DNA of 64,000 bases from Floccularia luteovirens. Taxonomy: Eukaryota > Basidiomycota > Agaricomycetes > Agaricales > Squamanitaceae. The stretch covers positions 496,001-560,000 of the forward strand of contig VSJF01000008.1 of NCBI GenBank assembly GCA_009739215.1, read 5' to 3'. Positions within the stretch are counted from its first letter, which is position 1. Each line of letters begins with the position of its first letter. This document shows positions 46,439 to 58,212 of the stretch, piece by piece. The notes beneath the pieces were generated by a model that worked only from the letters and a program-made list of their open reading frames with translations, had not been told where the DNA came from and made no database searches. Position numbers and translations under genes: made by a program.

Positions 46439-46957
46439 GTTTCTGGCAAGTAAAGTGAGAAACAGATCGAGTAATCGCCCTGCAAACCTCTGGATTGATC
46501 ATCAATGCATCATCGTTTGAACGTTTCACAGCGGATCCAGCGGGACAACGATTCCGTAGAACACGTGGCCAATTTCCGGCTCCCAAGTAGCCGATGCTCA
46601 AAAAATTTGTCAAAACTTGGAATCCATATTGTAGTACACTCAATGCAGGTCTACCTACTTATCATGTTATAATGATCTTGCAGCTTTCACGTAATGCTTG
46701 CGTCTCGCAAACGCAAGAGCAGAGACCAAGAATATTTCCACGCCTGCATCCTACTGCAACTGGAGAGTAATCGAAAAGCGCGCAAATGGAAATGTGTGTA
46801 CTATCATCTCGTGAATGTTTACGCTAATTCCAGTCTGTGACAACCTTGTAAAGGCATAAGATGCTATAATACACGGTATGGCCTACATGCGCGGGGGTCA
46901 TGGTGGTTGTTTATCAGTTATTCTTGGTCAAACTTGTTCTTATGCTACATTTGTATT
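46439..46957. other. Intergenic
   Basis: Between the fusion gene start and the DUF6533-type copy 2 end. An open frame at 46347-46643 antisense to the upstream region shows no motif. Nothing else recognised. Confidence 0.35.
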
Positions 46958-48889
46958 TTATACATCTGCATATCCGTAGTCACTCGTTTTTTCTATAGGA
47001 TCCATCGTAGGACCGGGAATGATATCAAATCGTATTCCGGATAATGCTATAAAATTGGATGTGTTTTGCGTCTGATCAAAATGCGTCCGAGTGATGATGG
47101 CCTTGATATTAAGCAAAACCCGTGAACTGACGATACTAAACATCCTATAAGAACAGTCAACCAAGATGGTAGCCAGTAGAGATTGAAATGCTTACGACAT
47201 TTTCGGTCTGGAATTGGTAACAGCCTTTTAGTCAAAATGATGTGAAATTCGAGAAAGATCAGATATTCACAATATCATCAGATATGAAAGAGTAGGCCTA
47301 GCTCTAGTAAGAATAAAGACTTGAATAGCTGTGCATACTGAACACGTCATCGTATGAGCTCTTTCACTTTCAGTCAAAAATGTCATAACCTACCGAAAAC
47401 GGCCAAAAACCAGACTACCCCATCTCTGATGAATAATGTAAAAATCGGCATATTCCTCCATCCACCTTCTTTCAGAGTCCAAAAACACCGATGAAGTGTT
47501 AATGAGAACATGATGGAAGACTGCACCCAACAGATTTGAGTCGTCTCATCAAGAGGTGGTGTGAACTAAAAGTCTTACAACTATCATGATTGTAATGGCA
47601 TAGTATTTTACAGAGTGGGATAGAACATCTAGATAATAATCTCAGCCTGTGACATAAAAGCTTAGTACTAGGACAAAAATGCTTTACCTTCGAAGTAACA
47701 GCCAGTCAAGGCAAACCTAAATCGGCACCGTTAAGTTATTTGGCGTGGTCAAGGACTGTCTCCTACCCGTGGTGTATAAATTCTACGGTTACATTAAAGC
47801 GTCTGATTTGGGCTGTGGGACGGAAAACACTCACTACTTAGATGCCCTACTAATCCGAGTACAAGAATCATTCTAAATTTTGATGTTGAGCCTCTAGAGT
47901 TCAATAATGATCGAACGCCTGAGCTCACATAACGACGAACTCAGCTGAAATGTCGTTATCAGTTTTTGTTATATGTGAAAATTGCTTAAATGCCTTACAG
48001 AACACCATAAATAAAAGTATACCTAGTAGTTTCATATTCTTTTCGTACAGGATCCACAGCCTAGTGTAAAAAATAGTCAGCTGCGAAATATATACTGACA
48101 CGTTTGGTAGAGTACCGATAAACAAGAACCAAGTCAGTTGTAAGGGTTAAGAAGCTACAAAAAACACCCTGAAACTGCCAGTGTTCTTTCTGGTGAGAAT
48201 GATACCAGGTCGCTGATGAAAATTTAATCCTCACGTGAAAGTACTGTTTACAGCTGAGGAGTTGCGGTTGTTATATCTCCAGGTTTCTTACTATATAAGA
48301 AAAACATACGTCTGTGGGGAGGTTTAGTTAAACATATGAAACCAAACAAAGACACGTACGTTATCTGACCTCACAACCTGAAGTTGAACTGAACGTTGAT
48401 GATTACGTATTTAGAAAAAATATAGATATGTACAATGGATTGACTCACAACTAGCGCATATCCTACCAAACAGGTTTGGAACAGTGTTAATGTCATAATG
48501 AAATAGGCCCGTATTCTGGGACCCACATCAGCGCAGCAGTGCCAAAGTATCGATTCTGAGACTTCTTATTAGCCTTCACAAAAAAGAGTTTCAATGTTGA
48601 TATATGATAAGCCGTACCCATAACTGTAAGATCGATAAGGTCTGTGTCGTCAACGATGGGACCAACATTAAATGCGACTCACGTAAAGTATTCCGGTAAC
48701 ATTCCACCTCCTCTTCCAGATTAGATCAACCTAGTCGTGGTCTTTTCATTTCATATTCATAGCCACGAATGGAATCTACATACCTCTTCTTGAATTGAAA
48801 TTAGGTGATCATATCTACCTAAAAGTCAATGGCTGGTTTATACTATTAGTGAGTACTATGATTCCTTACATCACAAGAGCTACCGCCAT
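46958..48889 (-). CDS. Multi-pass membrane protein of the basidiomycete DUF6533-type family, copy 2
   Basis: Leftward gene of many small exons. The start is proposed at ATG 48889: MAVALV joins IYDHLISIQEE, then VDLIWKRRWNVTGILY across introns with good sites, the family's usual N-terminal pattern (a D-x-L-x-x-x-x-E helix followed by a W-[KR]-[KR]-[KR]-W loop). Later pieces include RLWILYEKNMKLLGILLFMVF, the block IFTLFIRDGVVWFLAVFG, and a last exon beginning MFSIVSSRVLLNIKAII that stops at 46958. It resembles copy 1 at 41684-43410 in architecture but is quite diverged, so the duplication is not recent. Function unknown. Several middle exons were located only by resemblance; a disabling change there cannot be excluded. 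Confidence 0.6.
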
Positions 48890-50154
48890 CACTTGAAAAG
48901 TTTCAGTTAAAGCCAGCCGTGAAGGTGATTTTATTGTTACCAATGAACCAATTGGACAATCTTGCATCTCCTATGAATTGCAAGTCTAAGGTAGAAAAAT
49001 CTGCTAGAGTTTTCGATGACATGCCTGGATGGAGTATATTAGTACCTGAGGAGGATTTCACGTCCTTTATATACTCCCGTGCATTCAGAAGGCCAGCAAT
49101 TTTCTAGCTTCGATTCCTGAGATGAGTTACATCAATCAGATTCTTTGAAATGGATGCTGAGCATCTTGATGATAGGACTCATTGCCCCAACGTTACAATC
49201 CCAGAACTATCTGGGTAGCCTCATTCTATCCGAGCATCTGAATCCTATCTTATACACTGTACATGGTCAGAAAAAAGATGTTGTTAGGAGGTAGAGTATT
49301 AGGCGATCCTGGATTTAAAATCATACCACAGTACCCTCCATTCTCACCTCCGCTGATGAAGGGTCCTGGTAATTAGTATAAGTTTAAAGCTGTACTTCGG
49401 TATCGATCCACGGCCGATGACCTTATAAGGTATTACAGTCCTTTGCTTGAGATGTGATTGTGATGAACAATAAACAATGGTGCATTAATGATGAGTTAAT
49501 CAAGGAAGTAAAAAGCATTAGTAATACAACTCGGCAGAAGCGCGTTAGACGCGCAAGACAACTTTGTTTTTCCATTTATTAGTCCTCAATGAGTTCATAA
49601 GGCCATGCAGCACCATTTTACACGAATTCAGTTTAAATTTGACTGTAATATAGTTGTACAAATGAGTTAGTGATAGAACTCAGCAGACGTGTAAGACAAA
49701 TTTCTTTTTCCGTTTATTGGTCGGAACATCAGTAAGCTGTATGCCGTCATCCACGTTGGTCTTATTTTATTTTATTTTATTCATAGGGTTAACTATCGAA
49801 TGTTTCGAAGGCGTCGCTGACGTTCGAATTAACGTTTGAAGTCGTGTTTGAGGATGAAGGCAAATTATATTCGCTGCGTATGAAGTCGTCTTTATGAGCC
49901 GAGATATGACAACTCGAGAATCCAATTATAACAAGTATCCGATGGGATACTGGTAGGGGGTGAAATTATTGGTACCATCGTCTTTCTTCGTAAACTGTGT
50001 TGTAGTAAGAGAAAACCATAAACCATTGGTTCAATAAGATTTGTATTCGCAATACTTGGTCAGGCAAGAGAGAAGATATCAGAAGAAAGAAAGAATTCCT
50101 TACAGGAACATATGACATCCAAAGATACTCTGGTTTACGTATATCAGTTTCTGA
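48890..50154. other. Non-coding stretch with a diverged direct repeat
   Basis: No gene supported. Two imperfect copies of a motif lie 155 bp apart (about 49525-49580 and 49679-49727): each has an AACTC(G/A)GCAGA start, a GTAAGACAA-like centre and a TTTTTCC(A/G)TTTATT end. A short TATTT/TTTTA simple repeat occurs at about 49763-49785. Confidence 0.4.
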
Positions 50155-50679
50155 TCATCCTTCCAGAACGAGAAACTCTGATAGCAGGAAGATCACGGTG
50201 CAAGCCGAGCCACCCACTCTCCATTGGACAGGAATCAGAGGCATACTGAGGATAGTCGTAATGGCAATTACTAACTTGGACAGCAAGAATGGGAACAAGA
50301 ACCTATTAAGAACGGTTAAAAAGCGAGAACGTAAGTAAAAGAGTAGTTGACACGTTATAATTAAAGAAACAGGCGCGGGAAAAGGGAGAGCAAATACCCA
50401 CCGTTTTGCGGTCTTAGGTATTTCTTTAAAGAAATGCGATCGTTGGATTTCTTTGATCGTAGCCGGCCATTGTACAGTATATTGTACGAAAAAGGATGTG
50501 CAAGTATCGCCTGCGTAAGTGCTATCGATAGTCCTCCAAAGAAAAGAAGCTAAGGGAAGATAATAGAGAACAAGTGAGCAATCGCGATCCGCAGGACGAC
50601 TATAAGGGGTGGGAATTGAGCTGAAGCTGCTGGTATGTACAGGAATGGAATCAAATATGAAATAAGGAAAAGCAGACAT
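50155..50679 (-). other. Unrecognised hydrophobic open frame
   Basis: 174-codon leftward frame with two or three hydrophobic stretches (for example VSLIITCQLLFYL and FLFPFLLSKLVIAITTILSMPL). Its first about 10 codons overlap the end of the CMD pseudogene and correspond to intron sequence of the intact gene, so its apparent start is accidental. No family recognised; it may be chance or a decayed membrane protein. Confidence 0.2.
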
Positions 50680-51354
50680 ACTTCATCACGATTCACTGGC
50701 CATAGGAATTCCTAGTCCGACATCCCCGCAACATCGACTGACATCAAAGCCGTGACACCATAAGGTATGGTCAAATGACCGTTGCCGCTTCCACATATAG
50801 ATCATGTACTTTGTTTTCCAGATCTCGTCCTTTACACCCACTTTCGTGAGCCACGCTCTCGGTTCCATTTTCAGGTCTTCTGATCCTTTCCAACTGATCT
50901 TGACATTACGGGTACTTGCGTCTGCAAATACAAGCGCTGCAGTCTGTAGCGGTGAAAGAATGCCCGACGGTGGTGGTGCAGGAGTCTCTATATCGCACAC
51001 GATATAGAGTTGGTGGACAGTCCCCTTGACGAGCGATGAGCTCATGATGAATCCGTTCGAAGAACGCATGATTTATGGCACCTACACGCAATTTTTATAA
51101 ATTGAACAATAAATGGAAAACAAATTATAAACACACCATGATCTCGCGAATGTCAGCGCTGAGGTTTCCCTTCGTCCTTACAGTGCCCAGAACAGTATTC
51201 CATCCAGCTGCACCTTCAAGGAGGTGTAGAAGAGCCGTATCAAGTGATGTGTCCACGCATGCCTCTACGCTCGTGAATGGCATCTGCAATCGGAGAGCTT
51301 TCTTGGAGATGAGTTGCATCCTGGGACATGTCGAGATGCTTTGTACGTTGGAGT
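50680..51354 (-). pseudogene. Decayed copy of the CMD-like half of the fusion gene
   Basis: Leftward segment clearly homologous to the first two exons and first intron of the fusion gene at 44718-46438. It includes the stretch around LSADIREIM, the SPLQTAALVFADASTRNV block and the exon-end region, and even part of the second intron. It carries frameshifts and changed codons, has no hydrolase half, and its start codon is missing: homology stops at 51354, exactly where the ATG should be, and unrelated DNA beginning TGTTACC follows. Nucleotide similarity to the intact gene is high, so the duplication is fairly recent. Confidence 0.85.
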
Positions 51355-52724
51355 TGTTACCGTTTGGGGGTTATACGTCGTCATTAACTGGTCTCGTCAT
51401 TTGGATGTCTGGGTTAGGGAACATTGGTTGTTGCCAGTCAGATTTCCCTGGCACGATGATAGGTTACACTATCACACAGGTTACAAACCACCTGTTGGGG
51501 TCTCTCTGAGGTCAGTTACAGAGGAGGGGACAGCCAGGCATTTCAGGCTGTACAGTGTCGTCTGTGCTGCTATATACAATGATCTTGCTGTCCTAGACAA
51601 GGGAGGGAGAGTCACTTAGAATATTACAATGATAACAGAGTAATTGCTTGTATTAAGAGGTACTCAAAACTAAGATCAAGCTGAGGCTTGTCTGTAGTTT
51701 CGCGCTACTTAAATACAAGTACGCTACTTCTAATTATAACCTATTGTGCAATTGCTCAGTAAGCTATGAGTCAACGTGGTGAAGAGAGGTTAAGTGCGAG
51801 TAGGTTCAGAAACCTATGGGACACAGCACTTCCGTCTGTGTATCTAAAATGTCTTCTAGAGATCGGTAAGAAGGAGGTTGTATGAGGTTACAGATAAATG
51901 CAATGTCGAGAGCAGATAAAGAGAGCAAACACAGGACAAGGTCGAGAGAATAAGCAAATATGAGAGATGTCCAAGCGAAGCAAGGGAGAACGAAGTGACA
52001 GCAAGGTCCTCACTTGGACGAGTGAGTTTTTTACACTAAAGGGTCCAAATATGCCAAAAGAAGAGTGTGAAGGACGATATTTGACAAGTTAGACGACTTA
52101 TAGTGGGCGGAAGCAGTGAAATCAGTCGGGAGAGCAAAGAAACTTAGGGTGAGCTGGTTTTCTCTGCTTCTGAATATTCTCTGAGGAGAGGGGAAAGGGA
52201 AAAAACTAAAATTTTATCTAACTACTATACAAGTTTTTGTTCTTCCTACAGAGAGAGAACATTTGCGAGTAGCTAGCGAAGTATTTTTAATTTTACTGTT
52301 TGTAAGACAGTGCAAAAAATGAGATAAATGGAGAAATAGTTCAAAGGGTGTGGGAGAATCTGATCTTTAATAAGTGAAAGGGTAGGGGAGAAAATGAAGT
52401 AGTTATGAAGAGTTCGGTATAGTCAACAGGCCAGCGAGCGAGTGCACAATGCTTGCATTGCACATGATCATGGAAGTCTGGGGCATACCTCGCTATTTTT
52501 GGAGTCGCACGTGAGATAACTGGATGGCACAAGGGTGGACAAGGGTGCTGAGCGATCAGATAGCATGATCGTCAAGATAGGAAGGGCAATCCCATGGTCT
52601 GGTTATCTTGGTGGCCGTTAAGTGAAGAGTTAGTCAGGAGAAGTCACACGTGATGTCATGGGGTACGGAGATTAAGAGAGGATGTGCAGGGAATCGATCG
52701 GTCGCTGAGCTGGAGGGGTAAAAG
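51355..52724. mobile_element. Unclassified repeat-like DNA abutting the pseudogene
   Basis: Begins with TGTTACC exactly at the lost start codon of the CMD pseudogene and runs to the inverted copia LTR. TGTTAC starts are common for LTR retroelements, so this may be an LTR or its remnant, but no matching 3' end, internal coding region or target-site duplication was found. No host coding region is present. Confidence 0.3.
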
Positions 52725-53036
52725 TGTTGAGCAGCCATGTGTGCAAGACACAGTGGAGGAACTCAAAGTCTTACCTTGTGCTTACTTGGTTCACACCTTA
52801 CGGTTAGTTACTAGCTACTACCTATAGAATAGGACAAGGTATCTATTCGCATAAGAGTGTCCTTATATACAGTTCTAGCTGTATGTACATATTTGTGTAA
52901 GAGTCCATGCATGATGCATAGGGCATAGGGCATGGGGCATATGTGAGTGTAGTCATGTGACATATCATGTGACATATCATCTGACTTATCACCTGACAAA
53001 TTATGTAATCCATCATGTGATCATGCTGACGCAACA
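52725..53036 (-). repeat. Ty1/copia-type LTR, minus orientation
   Basis: 312-bp LTR reading leftward: its 5' end TGTTGCG is at 53036 and its 3' end ...CAACA at 52725. It is very similar, in reverse complement, to the LTR at 58213-58522. It contains repeated CATGTGA/TCACATGA motifs in the U3 part and a TATATAAGG promoter-like box. It directly abuts a partial LTR in the opposite orientation, with no matching target-site duplication. Confidence 0.85.
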
Positions 53037-53132
53037 AGTAGTAGTAACACTAACTGTAAGGTGTGATCCAAGTAAGCACAAGGTAAGACTTTGAGTTCCT
53101 CCACTATGTCTTGCACACATGGCTGCTCAAAA
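53037..53132 (+). repeat. Truncated 5' LTR of copia element A
   Basis: Matches the last 96 bp (R/U5 side) of the LTR ending at 58522, in plus orientation, starting AGTAGTAGTAACAC and ending GGCTGCTCAAAA. Its U3 part has been lost where the inverted LTR abuts. Confidence 0.8.
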
Positions 53133-53147
53133 GGTTATGGGCCCTGG
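53133..53147 (+). other. Primer-binding-site-like sequence of element A
   Basis: GGTTATGGGCCCTGG lies immediately after the LTR end. It resembles the initiator-tRNA-Met-derived primer site known from Drosophila copia, which is primed by an internal tRNA fragment. The assignment rests on memory of that motif and on position. Confidence 0.5.
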
Positions 53148-53417
53148 TTGTCAGTCTCAATGGCGCGCTCATCGCTGCCTATGATGATGGTGACTTAAAG
53201 CTCTTACCTCTTGTGAAGTGACTCCCCCATGCTCCCTTGAATGGTAGAAGCATTAGTGGCTTGTCCACTCTACAAGTGATTGAGTCTGAACATTGTTCAT
53301 GACAATAAATCTATGCGAGCCTTATGTGTCTTGACAGTGTCTCTACACTGAGTTGAATGTTGTGCTGATGCAACATTAAATTATAGCTCACCAACAACCA
53401 ACTTTAATCGAGATAAC

Positions 53418-54040
53418 ATGCAACACACTGTATTCCAAGCTGTTTCTTTTGTATTTGCTGGAGCGCGCTGGCTTGAGTGGAAAAGCATCATGACAACCTA
53501 CCTGCAACATGCAGCTGTATGGTCAGTGGTGTCTGGAACTTGCTGTCGTCCATCGCCATAGGATCCCCACAACGTCTCTGAGACTGATGATCCTGCTGCA
53601 GCAGACATGGGATAACAAAAATGATGCCACGCTAGGCAGTATAAAATTGAGATTATCCCCTGAGCTAAATTGGCTTGCCGCTTGTGATGGCTGTACCTCT
53701 AGTTGTGCATTGTGGACTTGGTTAGTTGCTTGGTACAAGGATCATAGCTTGAGCACTACTTTGAAGCTCACAGGAGGACATAAAGTTCTTCAAGCTCAGT
53801 GATGGAGATCCTCAGCAGATTTCTTCCACCTTAGTGAGACATTTAGGAGACTGGCTGATGAAAACCTCGCCATCCCTGAATTATTGCAGGCCCTATGGGC
53901 TATGGCGTCTGTACCACCCCATTGGCAAAATGTTAAAGCAACACTGCTGCAAAAATACACTGCGCAGACCTTGACCCTACATGACGTATCTGCTGCGGTC
54001 TAGAATCTATATGATGCTCAGATGACTTTGGTCTCTTCGA
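53418..54040 (+). pseudogene. Broken Gag of copia element A
   Basis: Starts MQHTVFQAVSFVFAGARWLEWK, closely resembling the Gag start of element B (SFVFSGARWFEWK at about 59690). Segments LLQQTWDNKNDATLGSIK, then RLADENLAIPELLQALWAMASVP and LLQKYTAQTLTLHDVSAAV follow in changing frames, separated by stops and frameshifts. This is the Gag-like region of a Ty1/copia element (Gag of the UBN2/retrotran_gag type). No zinc knuckle is visible. Not functional. Confidence 0.8.
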
Positions 54041-54235
54041 GCAGATTAGCAGCATAGAGTAGTACGCCCGAACAACCCTATACTTCTCTCGTCTACACTG
54101 TCAAACTCTAAAGAAGACTCTCCAGACGGTGGAAACAAGAAGAAGCAGTGCAAGCGAGGGGGTAAGAAAACTCATGGAGAGAAAGAAAAACAAATAGCTA
54201 AAAACAGTGATTCAGCGCACTCCCCTGCTGCAAGA

Positions 54236-54817
54236 ATGACTGCTCAGAATAGTAGTCAGGCCATAGCTGGCCCTTCATCCTTTGAGGGTAGTCTGGAGAC
54301 ACCTAGGTCGGCTTCTACCCCTAAGCCTTCCTTTCTCTGGGAAAATCCCCACAAGTTTTATGCTCCGCCCATTGCTAGCACCTTCACAGGAGCGCAGGCA
54401 TTGAAGCATCCTGAAACTCCGTACCCTTCATTAAAGAGGAGTAGGGAACTTGTAGACCTTCAAGGTCTTTCTCATCAGCCGAGACATCTCTGACCTCATG
54501 AGGAGACTTATTTGCTATGAGAGAGGGTTGAACCTTCTACCTTTACTACAAGAGAAGAAGTACTGGAAGAGGTAAGTGAACCGCCTGCCAAACGTCTAAG
54601 AACCGCCTCCCCTGAACCAGTGCATTATTTGGCACGGTCTGATTCAGGTGATAGTGTATCCCTTGATTCGGAGGTTGAGGACCGGGAATATCCATGTCCT
54701 GCTAACGGTTGGACAGAGGTGGAAATTGATGAACAGATTGTGCAAACTGCAGGCATTGAAAGAGTCTTAGATGCTCTGGACGCCAGCAATGAGAGTGAAA
54801 GGCAAGTACCTCCTTAA
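54236..54817 (+). pseudogene. Polar ORF region inside element A, interrupted
   Basis: Two open stretches in the same frame (54236-54493 and 54620-54817) are joined by sequence with two stops. They encode a Ser/Pro/Glu-rich polar polypeptide. It lies downstream of the decayed Gag, in the region where Gag's C-terminus would be. No domain is recognisable; it could be an extended Gag tail or captured host sequence. Confidence 0.4.
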
Positions 54818-57800
54818 TGCTCCAAAGTGATCCAAAGTTAATCAGTGACATACAGCACCCTCTTCAGCGAGTAAACTGAACGGCTAGCAGTAACTGGGCA
54901 GACATTTATTTACCCTGTCACATGTATCCTTTGTATAATGATAAAACTTTGTTTAACGATGCTCAAGTTGATTGGGAAAAGCAGAGAGCTCCGATTCATA
55001 TAATCGTTAGAGATCTTTTTAGATTAAGTCACATAAATGAATAATATGGACTTTGTTGAAGCATAACACTAGCTCCAAAGTACCTAATAATTATCACAGT
55101 TTTATCCAAAGACTTGCTTGAGAATTATTATCCAGACTGACTTATCACAAGTAGTTATACCGCTGAATAAGCGTAGTGATAAAGGAGAGTTGATCTCCAA
55201 GGAGATCCTTTTCTACTCAATGATTGAGCCGCTACTTGCTCTCAAAGAGTTCTCTCTGTTGAAAGACGAGAGTATATCAATGATGACATGGCATGTCTCT
55301 TTCTTGCTTGATGTAGTCACAGAAATATAAAAGTATGCTTTCTTAATCTAACATTGGTGAAATTCATAATGGTGATGCTGCTTTGAGCACAAACATTCCA
55401 TTGCTCATTGATATCTCCTATATTACATAGTTGAGATTGTCTCCCATTATTATGGTTGATGACTTTATCATAGACGATTGGATTCTCTACTATAGAGACT
55501 CCGAGAGTATTTAAGCACAGATGAAAATCCACACCTTTAGAATTGGAACAGATCATCCATTCTGTTGCAGTATTGCTCTGGGGAAAGCTAAATGCATAAG
55601 ACTTTTCTTCCCAAGCTTGAAACACAGCTTCTGCGTTGGTCAACTATACTGACATTTATGCAGATTTCATTATCGCAAGTATCAAAGTAGAATCTCTCCC
55701 TTGATGACTACAATTAGTCTCATGCTTGTGGCGCTACACCAAGCTGTCTATGCATTCATCTACTTGAAGGGGTGTATTACGAAATGAACCAATACTTTGC
55801 TGATCGGTAAAAGGGGTGACCACCATTCAATGCATAACTTGCATGACACAGTATCACTGGATTGCTGCATTTCTTGCACAATTTTGGCAGCATATAAATC
55901 GACCAGAAGACTTAAGTGTCCTAGCGTATTGCCCATACTTCATATCCAAATACTGATGGAAGTCAAAGCAACTTTAAATGATCTAAATCTAAATGGTTAA
56001 GATTGGAAATTCTTTCTACCTCAAATTTTATTGAAGTGGATTCAACTGTTGTCTCTCTGTTAATTGCAGATGATTTAATCACTCCAAGGAGTTGATGATG
56101 ATTTTTGAACACCCAGAAATGGAGATATGGACTATTGCCCTAAAAAGCAAATCCACGACAATAACTCTCACTTAAAAATCCAAATCTGAAACGAGCAAAT
56201 TTACATCATAAGATAAGATCCACCTGTGATGGCTTTGAGTTATCTCACCCTCTCACAAACATTTGATTTTCTATTGAATCCGATATCCAAACATTAAACT
56301 TAGGGAAATACCTAAGACAATTGGTTGAGAACTTAGTTGATTGCTAACTAAAATATTACTTGTTACAAAAAATTCTCCCAATTCGTCCCAAGGACACCAA
56401 CATCCTAATCCATAGGAGAGTCTGACGAGACTCCTATCCACTTTAGTCTCCCAACAGGAATATCAGCACTATACCAAGCTGCAGATATAGATATAATTCG
56501 CAGGTCACTGAAATATTTCATACCTTGCTAGAGTAATCTGGTTGAGACATAGAAAGCTCCCTAGTCACAAAAGTGATTTATGATATGGTTGCATAAAACC
56601 TCCGGTTTAATTACTGGATTCAGGTTTCAGAGTCCATTGACAAGGAATTTCCAGCAAACCACTCTGGAAATAGGCAAAGAAACGGCATCCTGTCCTTTCC
56701 GGCCAACCTTGCTTATACTAAATGTTGACTCCCTGATAATATCACTAGGAGATGGATTTTGTATTTACAATGAGCCTACTAGCTCAGGATGAGGGGTGAA
56801 CAGACTTTGCACTTGCAGCTCTAAGCATGTTTCCACCATTTGGTTCACACCATTTTTTATGCAAATCTAAGTCATTAGTTCTTGATGCAGATAGAGAAAT
56901 TCACACTACTCTATTCTTGCTCAAACGCAATGTTTAATGGATAAGATACCTACACCAAGGTTGAGGATAATAAGAAGAATGAATGATGCAAGTAACTATG
57001 TCTGATAGTTACAACAAATGCATGACTCTATCATCAGATATCTTGCACTTCGAAGAAGCTACTAAACTTCTAAGATATGCTAGAAGAAATCAAAAAGATA
57101 TGATGTTAAGGACACAAAGGAAGTAAATCTTTATGCAGCTCATTACTATAAAGTGCAAAAGAAATACTTGATAGATTTTGAAGAGATCTTAACTCTCATA
57201 ATCTAGTACAAACATGTCTGTCTTGTTGCCCGCGAGAGGATGTTGACTATGACTTAATTGTCCAGACATTGGGTCTTCTTCTAGACTCATAAACAAGAAG
57301 TTAAGAGAATCAGAAAGTAAAGACCTATAAGACCTAGATTGAGATTGATGCTGATGACGTTACTCCGTCTCCACCATCAGCGGTGTTGAATGGCTCACTT
57401 AATTGTTTGAGATTTATCTCGTCTCTCTAGACCACCTTAGAAAATCTTGAAATCAAGTCTTATTGGTAAAAGCTATATCCAATCTGGAAAGACTTTAAAA
57501 ACAATATAGCAAATCAGCACTAAAGACTATAAACCAATGAGTTAAAATCTAGTCAATACTCGAGATAACACCCGATAATACTAGGGTCAAATCTAGCTAC
57601 AGATTTTCAGAAACGTATCAAACAATACTGGGCATTGGAGGTCCATAATCCTTGTAAGCCCCATTTCCAATGTGTTTTAGCCTTTTAACATGAAGTCGCG
57701 ATTGCTGCTTTGAGCGCATCTACTGACAGAAATAAAAGTGCACCCCTGATTCTCTACTAAGGTCGCTCAAACAAGTGCTGACTTGCTTGAATTCTTGCTT

Positions 57801-58198
57801 GACTTAGTTGCAGAAATCGCAAACTTGGTATTGAATTTCCATTCAGTGGATTAAGCTGATTAGATCGCTTTCCATTATCTTATTTATCTTTTCTCTAAGA
57901 GTGAAGCACCACTTACTGCTCCCTGGACTATCGCATTGCTGATTTGATCGCACTTGCTTGATAAAACACAAAGCAGCTCTGCTTGAAATTACATTTGCAG
58001 GTCGCATTCGCAGACTTGGCTTGCATCCTTTTACCCAGTCACACTTTGAAATATCCAAATGCTCGTATATGCTCATCTTGCTGATTCAATCGCAGACTTG
58101 TAGCACTAAGCTTAGGTGATCTGGTTGCTGACTTAAATACTTTTTAAGTATCCACTTAGGACCTAAATAATTTGAGATTATCTCATCACATAGTGTAC
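54818..58198. mobile_element. Decayed interior of element A
   Basis: AT-rich, stop-dense DNA between the Gag remnant and the 3' LTR. No integrase, reverse transcriptase or RNase H motif could be recognised in any frame, in contrast to element B. The last 400 bp hold several degenerate copies of a GCTGATT...CGCAGACTTG-like unit. Position and the matching 3' end indicate it belongs to element A. Confidence 0.5.
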
Positions 58199-58212
58199 TA
58201 AGTGAAGGGGTG
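58199..58212 (+). other. Polypurine tract before the 3' LTR of element A
   Basis: AGTGAAGGGG followed by TG immediately precedes the LTR start TGTTGCG. The same sequence precedes the LTR of element B at 63711, together with about 70 bp of similar upstream sequence containing TATCCACTTAGGA. Confidence 0.65.

Noticed and set aside
49763..49785. TATTT/TTTTA simple repeat as a structured element
   Set aside because: A short AT-rich slippage tract with no further context.
54818..58198. Reverse transcriptase or integrase in element A
   Set aside because: Searched by eye for YVDD, DGGGEF and RNase H motifs in all frames and found none; only LTR, primer site and Gag support its identity.
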